Source of the DNA: Streptomyces populi
GTDB lineage: Bacteria; Actinomycetota; Actinomycetes; Streptomycetales; Streptomycetaceae
Direction of reading: 5' to 3'
NCBI RefSeq assembly: GCF_002911015.1
Contig: NZ_KZ626845.1
Location: forward strand, 116,633 to 180,632
DNA: 64,000 nt
Within the stretch, counting starts at the first letter, position 1, and each line of letters begins with the position of its first letter. A program made the translations under genes and the position numbers. Under the pieces are notes generated by a model. The model was not told where the DNA came from. It saw only the letters and a list, made by a program, of their open reading frames with translations, and searched no databases. This document shows positions 33,574 through 42,520 of the stretch, piece after piece.

Positions 33574-34314
33574 TCAGCCGGCCGAAGTGTTCCGTGTCGC
33601 CTCGCGTGCTTCGGTGAGGGCTCGCCGCCTGAGGTCGCCGCCGAACAACTGGATCCTGGTGGCGGCCAGGACGTCGTCCCTGCCGATGGTCCGCCCGGCC
33701 GCCCTGCGGGCGGACGGGGTCCGGAGGGATTCCCCGGGCAACGGGGGCGCGGCCGGTTCGCCCGACGTCACCGGGGTGACCGTACCGAAACGCCTGGCCC
33801 CGTCCTCGCGGACGACCACGGCCGCGTCCCGGGCGAGGTCCGTCAGGAACACGCTCGCGATTCCGTCCAGGTCGCGGACCATCGCCGGAACGGCCGTCAC
33901 CCCCTGGCTCCGCAGCAGCTTCCTGACCCCGGCCTCGAACCTGTGGGCGCCGGCCACAGCACTCGGTCTGCGCGCCCCTCTGCGCTCACGGACAGACACG
34001 ATGACTCCCTCGGCGTCGTACAGGACACCGGTCAGGCCATGGAACGTCGGGCTGTGGAGGTACCACTGGCACCCCACCTCGATCTCGACGTTCCGGCCGA
34101 TCGCCGAGACGAGGTCCCGGGGAATCAGCTTCTTCCGGGCCTCCTCCGCCGCCGCGCTCCTCGCGCCGTCGATGATCTCCGTCAGCACTGTCCGCGTCAC
34201 CGACGCGGCGGCCCACGCGGCCGGCCGGGAGACGTGCATCGAGGTCACGTCCCTGAACACCGCTTTGACGAGAGGAGACTTGAACGGCGGGACACCCGTG
34301 ACCGAGGCGGTCAA
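33574..34314 (-). CDS. Putative bacterial histone-fold doublet protein
   Basis: A 246-aa protein that by eye contains two histone folds. Fold 1 (about 12-78): SPLVKAVFRDVTSM, loop HVSRPAA, a 27-residue central helix ending ARSAAAEEAR, then KKLIPRDLVSAIGRN, which parallels H2A IIPRHLQLAIRN and H3 IMPKDIQLA. Fold 2 (about 124-227): VRKLLRSQGVTAVPAMV ... VFLTDLARDAAVVV parallels H4 (IRRLARRGGVKRISGLI, VFLENVIRDAV); after a ~30-residue Pro/Ser insert, RTIGRDDVLAATR matches H4 KTVTAMDVVYAL. The start is TTG overlapping the FKBP stop (TTGA), with GAGG upstream. Role inferred as DNA binding. Confidence 0.65.
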   Translation of the reverse strand: MTASVTGVPPFKSPLVKAVFRDVTSMHVSRPAAWAAASVTRTVLTEIIDGARSAAAEEARKKLIPRDLVSAIGRNVEIEVGCQWYLHSPTFHGLTGVLYDAEGVIVSVRERRGARRPSAVAGAHRFEAGVRKLLRSQGVTAVPAMVRDLDGIASVFLTDLARDAAVVVREDGARRFGTVTPVTSGEPAAPPLPGESLRTPSARRAAGRTIGRDDVLAATRIQLFGGDLRRRALTEAREATRNTSAG

Positions 34315-34715
34315 GCGTGCCTCGCTCCGGCGGGCCCGCTCACGACCGTGAGCAGGTCCACGACGAAGATCAGCGTCGAGCCCGCCGGGATCAACGGAGA
34401 GGGTGACTGCCTGCCGTAACCGAGCCGCGGGGGAACGATGATCTCGCGCCGGCCGCCGACCTTCATTCCCCTCACCCCCCGGTCCCAGCCCTTGATGACC
34501 TTGCCACCGCCCACGGCGAACTTGAACGGCCGGTCCCGCTCCCAGGAGGAGTCGAACTCCCTTCCGGACGCGAACGTGACCCCTACATAGTGAACCTGGA
34601 CGACCCTGCCCGGCTGCGCCTCGGGTCCGTCTCCGACCACGAGGTCCCGGATCGTCAGCTCGGTGGGCGCGTCACCCTCCGGCACCTCGATTCCGGGCTT
34701 CGTCAGTTCGCTCAT
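34311..34715 (-). CDS. FKBP-type peptidyl-prolyl cis-trans isomerase
   Basis: A 134-aa cytoplasmic FKBP. Family residues are present: VQVHYVGVTFASGREFDSSWERDRPFKFAVGGGKVIKGWDRGVRGMKVGGRREIIVPPRLGYG (in pieces) and PAGSTLIFVVDLLTV, including the active-site Tyr, Phe, Asp, Trp and Val/Ile positions. The start at MSELTKPG (34715) is chosen by comparison with streptomycete FKBPs; GGGACC is upstream. Its stop overlaps the start of the histone-fold gene, making the two a coupled pair. Confidence 0.92.
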   Translation of the reverse strand: MSELTKPGIEVPEGDAPTELTIRDLVVGDGPEAQPGRVVQVHYVGVTFASGREFDSSWERDRPFKFAVGGGKVIKGWDRGVRGMKVGGRREIIVPPRLGYGRQSPSPLIPAGSTLIFVVDLLTVVSGPAGARHA

Positions 34716-35054
34716 CACGGTCCCATCGCTCGCCACCGGAATCCCTCGTACGGGCCGGCCGGACACATGGACCTTCCATGCGGCAGTCGATCACGCTACC
34801 GGCAATGCCCCTGTCGGGCCCGCCCGCACGACCGTCATCGCCGGAGCCGTCCCCCACCGGAGGGACGACACAGGAGAGACGACACGGGACGCTCACCGAT
34901 CACCACCCCGTGCGAGCCGCGCCCCGGCGCCGGGCGGGCCGCCGGAACGCTCGGTTACACCGAAGCACCCGTGGGTAGTCGTCGATCAATGGGCCCGACA
35001 CCAAATCTTGGGCACAAATTCCACACATCCCCCTCTTCATACCGGCCTCGATGG

Positions 35055-35477
35055 TCTAGATTGACCGTGCTTCACCTGTTCGGACACGAGGCGACCAATA
35101 AGGATCTATAGGTCCGGTGCCACGGAATGCCAGTATGGGCGTCCTCGGCACCAGACTTGGGGGTGGTCGGTTCTCGGGGCTCCAGAGGGCTTGGGTGCGG
35201 GGAGCACCCGGGACCTCGACGGCTCCCGGACACCTCGGGCGTCCGGCAGGACGAGCAAGTCCGCCGCCGTCAGGGCGAATTGTTCATACAGCCCTGGAAC
35301 GGTCGGACTGTCATGCACGGGAGGCGCGCCTCCCGGGGGGAGGAAGAGCGCGGCGCGGGAGGCGGGGGCCTCCCGGGGGGAGGAACGGCGCGGCGCGGTG
35401 CGGGGGGCGGGGGTGCCTCCCGGAGCGAGGAACAGTGTTGGACGAACACGTCGAATCACTGGAACCTGGGGGGTTCT
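35055..35477 (+). promoter_or_regulatory. Long leader region of the exopolysaccharide locus
   Basis: The 762-nt gap between the divergent FKBP and sugar-transferase genes holds no convincing gene. A/T-rich stretches near 34985-35110 (TAGATTGACC, TCTATAGG) are the likely promoter area. From 35328 onward a repeat family forms short hairpins in the probable leader RNA. Confidence 0.4.
35328..35432. repeat. Imperfect direct repeats with hairpin cores in the EPS leader
   Basis: GCCTCCCGGGGGGAGGAA starts at 35328 and 35368, each followed by a GCGCGGCGCGG tract, and a degenerate third copy starts at 35415. Each core is self-complementary (CCTCCC with GGGAGG). Units are 40 and 47 bp apart. Confidence 0.7.
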
Positions 35478-36956
35478 GTGCGGCAAGGGGGACTAGTACG
35501 CCCGTTTCCGTCTGCGCGCGGGCGTCTGACGGACGAGGCGATGAACCAGCCTGCGACCGACTGGGAGCAGCGGTACCGCCGTACCGTCATCACCAGCGAC
35601 ACGGTGGTCACCGCCTGCGTGGTGGCCGCGATCGGCAACTTCTTCGGGGCCCGGGACGCGGCCAACTGGCATGAGAAGTGGGGGATCCTCGCCTTCGGCA
35701 CCGAACTGCTGGTGCTGGGGTCGCTCTGGGTGAGCCGGGCGTGGGCACCGGCCGTATTGGGCCAGGGCGCCGAGGAATTCCGCCGGCTCGGCCGCTCTCT
35801 GTTCACGGCGACCGTCGTGCTCGCGCTCGGCGGGATCGCCCTCACCTCGCGCAACATCAAACTCTGGATCTTCGTCGCGATCCCCGCGATCGCGCTGGTC
35901 GCCATGACGGAGCGGTATCTGCTGCGCCTGTGGCTGCACAAACAGCGGAAGGAAGGGCGCTGCCTGCGGCCGGTGCTCGCCGCCGGGAGCCCGGCCACCG
36001 TGCGCGACCTGGTCTCCCGGACCCGCAAGTTCCCGCACCTGGGCTGGCGGGTGGAGGCGGTGTGCACGACGGACGGTCACGGGCTCGAGGGTGACCAGCT
36101 GGACGGGGTTCCGGTCGTCGGCAGGCTGGCGGACGTCGCGAACCACGTCCACCGCGACGGCTACCGTGTCGTCGCCGTCACACCGGACCCGCACTGGTCA
36201 CCGGACAAGCTGCAGCGGCTGGCCTGGAACCTCGAGGGCAGCGACGCCGAGATGGTCGTGGCGCCCGTGCTGATGGAGGTGGCCGGCCCGCGGCTGCACG
36301 TGGACGCGGTGCTCGGGATCCCGCTGCTGCGGGTCAGCATGCCGACCTTCACCGGGGGCCGCCGGGCGGTCAAGGTGGTGGTCGACCGGCTGGGCGCGGC
36401 GGTCCTGATCCTGCTGTTCGCGCCGCTGATGCTGGTCGTCGGGCTGCTCGTGCTGCTGGACAGCCGGGGCGGGGCGTTCTACCGCCAGCGCAGGGTCGGC
36501 AAGAACGGCCGCGAGTTCACGATCCTCAAGTTCCGCACCATGGTCGTCGGGGCCCACAAGGCACGTGCCGAGCTGGCCGGCCTCGACGAGGGCGCCGGGC
36601 TGTTGTTCAAGGTCCGCCGAGATCCGCGGGTGACCCGGGTGGGAGCGGTGCTGCGCCGGTACTCGCTCGACGAACTCCCGCAGCTCTTCAACGTGTTGGC
36701 CGGGTCCATGTCGCTCGTCGGTCCGCGGCCCCCGTTACCGGAGGAGTCCGCCGCGTACGGACCGGACATCCGGCGGCGGTTGCTGGTCAAGCCCGGACTC
36801 ACCGGCCTGTGGCAGATCAGCGGACGCAGCGACCTGTCGTGGGAGGAGGCGGTGCGGCTGGACCTGCGGTACGTGGAGGACTGGTCGCTCGCCCTGGACA
36901 CGGTGATCCTGTGGAAGACGCTGCGTGCGGTGCTGTACGGGCAGGGGGCCTACTGA
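35478..36956 (+). CDS. Polyprenyl-phosphate sugar-1-phosphate transferase (initiating enzyme)
   Basis: A 492-aa WcaJ/WbaP-type transferase that loads the first sugar-1-phosphate onto undecaprenyl phosphate. It has four N-terminal membrane helices (from VITSDTVVTACVVAAIG on), a Rossmann-like middle domain (LAAGSPATVRDLVSR) and the C-terminal catalytic domain after a reentrant helix (DRLGAAVLILLFAPLMLVVG): QRRVGKNGREFTILKFRTM, RYSLDELPQLFNVLAGSMSLVGPRPPLPEE and KPGLTGLWQISGRSDLSWEEAVRLDLRYVEDWS. GTG 35478 fits family N-termini and has a GGGGGG stretch upstream; ATG 35541 is the alternative. Confidence 0.93.
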   Translation: MRQGGLVRPFPSARGRLTDEAMNQPATDWEQRYRRTVITSDTVVTACVVAAIGNFFGARDAANWHEKWGILAFGTELLVLGSLWVSRAWAPAVLGQGAEEFRRLGRSLFTATVVLALGGIALTSRNIKLWIFVAIPAIALVAMTERYLLRLWLHKQRKEGRCLRPVLAAGSPATVRDLVSRTRKFPHLGWRVEAVCTTDGHGLEGDQLDGVPVVGRLADVANHVHRDGYRVVAVTPDPHWSPDKLQRLAWNLEGSDAEMVVAPVLMEVAGPRLHVDAVLGIPLLRVSMPTFTGGRRAVKVVVDRLGAAVLILLFAPLMLVVGLLVLLDSRGGAFYRQRRVGKNGREFTILKFRTMVVGAHKARAELAGLDEGAGLLFKVRRDPRVTRVGAVLRRYSLDELPQLFNVLAGSMSLVGPRPPLPEESAAYGPDIRRRLLVKPGLTGLWQISGRSDLSWEEAVRLDLRYVEDWSLALDTVILWKTLRAVLYGQGAY

Positions 36957-37029
36957 TGCGCGCGGAGCGTCGTCGGGCAGGGGTGCGGACGGCAGGCCGC
37001 AGGGGCCTGACCGGGGGGAGGAACGGGTC

Positions 37030-38335
<1,306 letters not shown>

Positions 38336-38346
<11 letters not shown>

Positions 38347-39610
38347 AAAGACCGGGGGCGCCCGGCCGGGCCGGCGCGCGCTGATCCTGGTGGAGAACCT
38401 GTCGGTGCCGTTCGACCGGCGGGTGTGGCAGGAGTGCACGACACTGCGCGACGCGGGCTGGACGGTGCACGTCATCTGTCCGCAGGGCAGCAAGCGGGAC
38501 ACGGAGCCGGAGGCCGTGATCGACGGGGTGCGGATCCACCGCTACCCGTTGCGCGCGGCCACCGGAGGACCGGCCGGCTACCTGCGGGAGTACGGATCGG
38601 CGCTGTGGCACACGTTCCGGCTGGCCCGGAAGGTCGGCCCGGTCCACGTCGTCCACGCCTGCAACCCGCCCGACCTGCTGTTCCTGCCGGCCCGGTGGCT
38701 GAAGCGGCGCGGCGCGCGGTTCGTCTTCGACCAGCACGACCTGGTGCCCGAGCTGTACCTCTCCCGGTTCGGCCGCGGCAAGGACCTGCTCTACCGCGGC
38801 GTGTGCGCGCTGGAGCGGATGACGTACCGGACCGCGGACGTCGTGATCGCCACGAACGAGAGCTACCGGGACGTCGCGGTGAGCCGTGGCGGCAAGCGGC
38901 CCGAGGACGTCTTCGTGGTGCGCAGCGCGCCCGACATCGACCGTTTCCACCCCGTGCCGCCGGAGCCGGAGCTGAAGCGCGGCAAGCCCCATCTGCTGTG
39001 CTACCTCGGTGTGATGGGCCCGCAGGACGGCGTCGACTACGCCCTGCGGGCCCTGGCGAAGCTGCGCGACGAGGTCGGGCGGAGCGACTGGCACGCGGTG
39101 TTCGTGGGCGGCGGTGACACCTTCGACGCGATGGTGGAGCTGTCCCGGCAGCTCGGGCTCTCGGATCAGGTGCAGTTCACCGGGCGCATCCCGGACGCCG
39201 ACCTGGTGCGCTACCTGTCCACGGCGGACGTGTGCCTCTCCCCCGACCCGCACAATCCGCTCAACGACGTGTCGACCATGAACAAGGTCCTGGAGTACAT
39301 GGTGATGGGCCGGCCGCTCGTCTCCTTCGACCTCCGGGAGGCGCGCGTCTCCGCCGGTGACGCCGCCGTCTACGCGCCCGCCAACGACGAGGCCGAGTTC
39401 GCGCGGCTCGTCGCACGGCTCATGGACGATCCGGAGAAGCGGGCCCTGATGGGCAAGATCGGCCAGGAGCGGATCAGCGGCCCGCTCTCCTGGCGCAACT
39501 CGCAGGCCTCGCTGCTCGCCGCCTACGCCGCCGCCTGCGGTGACGCCGCTCCGGCGTCGGCGGGCGACCCGGACCGTGCACAGGGCGGAGGCCGCACCGT
39601 TGAACGATGA
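38336..39610 (+). CDS. Glycosyltransferase family 4
   Basis: A 424-aa GT-B glycosyltransferase: RRALILVENLSVPFDRRVWQE at the N-terminus (given in part), VVHACNPPDLLFLPA, FVFDQHDLVPEL, then the C-terminal domain LCYLGVMGPQDGVDYALRAL, VQFTGRIPDADLVRYL and MNKVLEYMVMGRPLVSFD. It adds a sugar to the lipid-linked repeat unit on the cytoplasmic face. The TTG at 38336 overlaps the dehydrogenase stop and is the only start that keeps the conserved N-terminal strand. Confidence 0.9.
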
Positions 39611-40967
39611 CACGATACGCCTGGCCACCATCGGGCGGATCATCCGTCGGCGCTGGCGGCTCCTCGCCGCCCTCGCCCTGGTGGGCGCGCTCGGCGGGTA
39701 CGGCGCTTCCCTGCTGTTCCCCGCGCAGTACACGACGTCGGCGTCGGTGCTGCTGCCGGGGGCGTGGGAGGAGCGCGAGCTGCTGACCCAGGAGGAGATC
39801 GCGACCAGTTCGGTCGTGGTCGACCAGGCGGCCGGCACGCTCCACTGGTCCGGGGTCTCCAAGAGCGAACTGCGCAAGCGGGTGAGCGCCAAGACCTCCG
39901 ACGGGAACATCATCGAGATCTCGGGCACGGCCGAGACCCCGGAGCGCGCGCAGCAGCTCGCCGACGCGGTGGCCCAGCAGTTCGTCACGTTCGCCGCGCG
40001 GGTCGTGGACGACAACAGCGACCCCGAGGCGGCGGCGCAGCGCGAGGCGCTCCAGGAGACGGTGACGCAGACCAGCCGCCGCATCACGCAGCTGGCCGAC
40101 GCGGCCGATCCGGGCAAGACCGTGGAGGGCGTGCAGGCCCGTACGGAGCTGGAGAAGCTGCGTACGACGCTGCAGGAAGCCATCACCAAGCTGAACCAGT
40201 CCGACCCGGCCGCCAACAAGGCCCACATGGTCGTCATGGGCCCGGCGGCCCGGCCGACCGGAGAGGCACCGCCGACGCGGACGCAGCTCATCGCCGCCGG
40301 GGCGCTGCTGTTCCTGCTGCTCGGGGTCATCGGCCATCTCACCGTGGCGCGGATGAGCCGTCGGCTGCGCACCCGGCCGGAGATCGCCGCGGCACTGGGT
40401 TCGACGTTGCTGGGCACCGTCGACGTGGCCGGGTCCCGGCCCACGCACCGGCCGGAGGGGCGTGGCCCGCGGGCCGGGATCCGCCGGCTGCTGGGTGTCG
40501 ACGTCCGCTGGGACGTACCGGCCCCGCAGGTGTACGGCGACGAGGCCGGCAGGCTGATCCACTACCGGCGGGTGTGCGCCCGTCTCCGGGACCGGCTGCC
40601 CGCCCCCCGGCGGTTGTTGGTCGTCGTCCCGGACGGCGACGGGATCGCCCGCCGGGCCGCCGTGGAACTCGTCGCCGAGGCGGGCGGCGATCCGCTGCTG
40701 CGGCTGGTGGAGGTCCCGGTGTCCCGGCCGATGGTGCCCGACCGCGGCGACGAGTCCGGGGCCCTGGTCGTGCTGAGCGCGGGCAACTGGACCGCCGGGG
40801 AACTCGCCGGCATCGCCGAGGCGTGTGCGGACGCCCGGCACGAGGTCGTCGGCGTCGTACTGGCCGGAACGGCCCGGACCGTTCCGGCGCGAGCCGCCGA
40901 CCGTCCCCAGGAGGCCGCCACGCCGGTGCTCGCGGTGGGCCATGACGTGAAGGGAAGTGCAGGGTGA
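39600..40967 (+). CDS. Wzz/Wzc-like polysaccharide co-polymerase (no kinase motif)
   Basis: A 455-aa chain-length-determinant-like membrane protein: first helix at about 18-42 (WRLLAALALVGALGGYGASLLF), an extracytoplasmic coiled-coil-rich domain (EAAAQREALQETVTQTSRRITQLADAAD), second helix about 250-270, then a cytoplasmic Rossmann-like tail. Where tyrosine kinases of the Wzc/CapB type have Walker A, this has VVVPDGDGIARRAAVEL without GKS/T. TTG start with GGAGG 9-13 nt upstream, overlapping the previous stop. It likely controls polymer length. Confidence 0.8.
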   Translation: MNDDTIRLATIGRIIRRRWRLLAALALVGALGGYGASLLFPAQYTTSASVLLPGAWEERELLTQEEIATSSVVVDQAAGTLHWSGVSKSELRKRVSAKTSDGNIIEISGTAETPERAQQLADAVAQQFVTFAARVVDDNSDPEAAAQREALQETVTQTSRRITQLADAADPGKTVEGVQARTELEKLRTTLQEAITKLNQSDPAANKAHMVVMGPAARPTGEAPPTRTQLIAAGALLFLLLGVIGHLTVARMSRRLRTRPEIAAALGSTLLGTVDVAGSRPTHRPEGRGPRAGIRRLLGVDVRWDVPAPQVYGDEAGRLIHYRRVCARLRDRLPAPRRLLVVVPDGDGIARRAAVELVAEAGGDPLLRLVEVPVSRPMVPDRGDESGALVVLSAGNWTAGELAGIAEACADARHEVVGVVLAGTARTVPARAADRPQEAATPVLAVGHDVKGSAG

Positions 40968-42517
40968 CGACGAGTACGACGCCGGAGTCGTCGGCCGCCA
41001 CTCCGCTGGTGGACCTGCAGGCACTGGTGGTGGCGGTCCGCAGACGGCGCCGTTTCTGGTGCTCCACGGGACTGCTGGGACTGCTGGCGGGCGCCGCGGT
41101 GGCGATCCTGATGCCGGCGCCGCCGACCGCGGTGACCAAGGTGCTGGTCGCGCACCGGGAGGATCAGCCGAACGACCCCGGAACACTGATCCGCACCGAC
41201 GTCGCGCTGCTGCAGACCACGCGGATCGCCGGCCAGGCCCTGAAGTCCCTCAAGTCCTCGGAAAAACCGGAGGACTTCATGAAGGAGTACTCGGGTGCCG
41301 GCCTGACCAACAACCTGCTTCAGATCACGGTGACGGGTGACAGCGACGCGGACGCGGAGGCTCGCGCCAAGGCGCTGGCCGACGCGTTCGTCGCAGACCA
41401 CGTGAAGCGGATCAAGGATGCCGCGACCGCCGAGGCGAAGGCCCTGCTCGACCAGCGTGACCGTATGCAGGGCGAACTCGCCCAGGTCAACAAGGCGATC
41501 GGGGACGGATCGACGCAGACCGGACCGACGGCGTCGGCGGACCTGGAGTCGCTCTTCGCCCGCCGGGCCGAACTCACCTCGCGGATCACCGATTTCAGCC
41601 AGCGCGCCGCGGACGCGCGCATCGGCACGCCCCAACTCGTCGCCGGCACCCAGATCGTGGACACCCCGAGCGCGATGCAGGCCTCCCTGCCGAAGAACGC
41701 CGCCACCAACGGCGCGGTCGGGCTGGTCCTCGGCCTCGTCCTCGGCCTCTCCGTGGCCGCGGTCGGCTCGGTGGTGGCGGATCGCCCCGTGCTGCGCCGG
41801 GACATCGCGTCGAACCTCGGCGCCTCGGTCATCACGGAACTGCCCCGCCGGAAGGCCAGGCTGTGGCGGCGGCGCCGGAACCGGGCGGCACGCGAACGGC
41901 TCACCACGTCCCTGGCCCGGGCCGTGCGCGGCTCCGCGGAACCGGTGTCGCTGCTGGAACTGGGCTGTGCCCGCAACGCGGGCGCGATCGCCCTGGACCT
42001 CGCCAGGGCACTGGCGGCGGACGGACCGGTGGTCGTCGTCGACGGCCTGCCCGGCCCACAGCTCAGCAGGCGGCGCCCGAAGCCGGGAGACCCGGCCGTG
42101 GTCAGTGGTGCCGATGCCGCGGACGCACCGCACCAGGAACGCCGGATCGGCGTCGGTTCGGTGGCGCCCGGCACGGCGTGGACCGACCTCCGGTACCTGG
42201 GCACCCGGACCGTGCTCGTCGTGCGCGCCGGGCACGGCAGCGCCGCGTGGCTGCACACCGTGGCGCGGCAGCTCGCGGACCAGCGCGTCGCGGTTATCGG
42301 TGTGGTGCTGATCGACCCCGATCCGCGTGACCGGACCGACGGCACGTTGTGGGACGGACCGCTCACCGCGCTGCGCGGCCAGAACGACCGTCCGGCCCGG
42401 CAGGGCGGTGGGGGTACCTCCCCCGCCGTTCAGGCGGTGGGGGAGGACCGGCCGCGGACGGAGCGGCTGCCGATGTGGGCGGCCCGCGTCCCGGACAGTG
42501 ACCAGGAGGCTCGGTAG
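40964..42517 (+). CDS. Second Wzz/Wzc-like co-polymerase with degenerate P-loop
   Basis: A 517-aa protein in the same design: helix at about 33-50, periplasm-facing coiled coil (135-215, ATAEAKALLDQRDRMQGELAQVNKAIG), helix 251-271, then a cytoplasmic domain. LLELGCARNAGAIALDLARAL (331-350 region) corresponds to the kinase Walker A but lacks GKS/T, and VVVVDGLPG replaces the Walker A' DxD. The GTG overlaps the previous stop (GTGA). The last ~40 residues include a stretch encoded by a palindromic repeat. It probably pairs with the preceding protein. Confidence 0.8.
   Translation: MTTSTTPESSAATPLVDLQALVVAVRRRRRFWCSTGLLGLLAGAAVAILMPAPPTAVTKVLVAHREDQPNDPGTLIRTDVALLQTTRIAGQALKSLKSSEKPEDFMKEYSGAGLTNNLLQITVTGDSDADAEARAKALADAFVADHVKRIKDAATAEAKALLDQRDRMQGELAQVNKAIGDGSTQTGPTASADLESLFARRAELTSRITDFSQRAADARIGTPQLVAGTQIVDTPSAMQASLPKNAATNGAVGLVLGLVLGLSVAAVGSVVADRPVLRRDIASNLGASVITELPRRKARLWRRRRNRAARERLTTSLARAVRGSAEPVSLLELGCARNAGAIALDLARALAADGPVVVVDGLPGPQLSRRRPKPGDPAVVSGADAADAPHQERRIGVGSVAPGTAWTDLRYLGTRTVLVVRAGHGSAAWLHTVARQLADQRVAVIGVVLIDPDPRDRTDGTLWDGPLTALRGQNDRPARQGGGGTSPAVQAVGEDRPRTERLPMWAARVPDSDQEAR
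42404..42446. repeat. Palindromic streptomycete REP-like element inside coding sequence
   Basis: GGTGGGGGTACCTCCCCC followed by GCCGTTCAGGCGGTGGGGGAGG forms two alternative hairpins. Elements of this GGGGGTACCTCCCCC form are scattered between genes in Streptomyces. Here it lies in frame near the 3' end of the co-polymerase gene and encodes a Gly-rich GGGGTSPAVQAVGE. Confidence 0.7.
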
Positions 42518-42520
42518 TAC

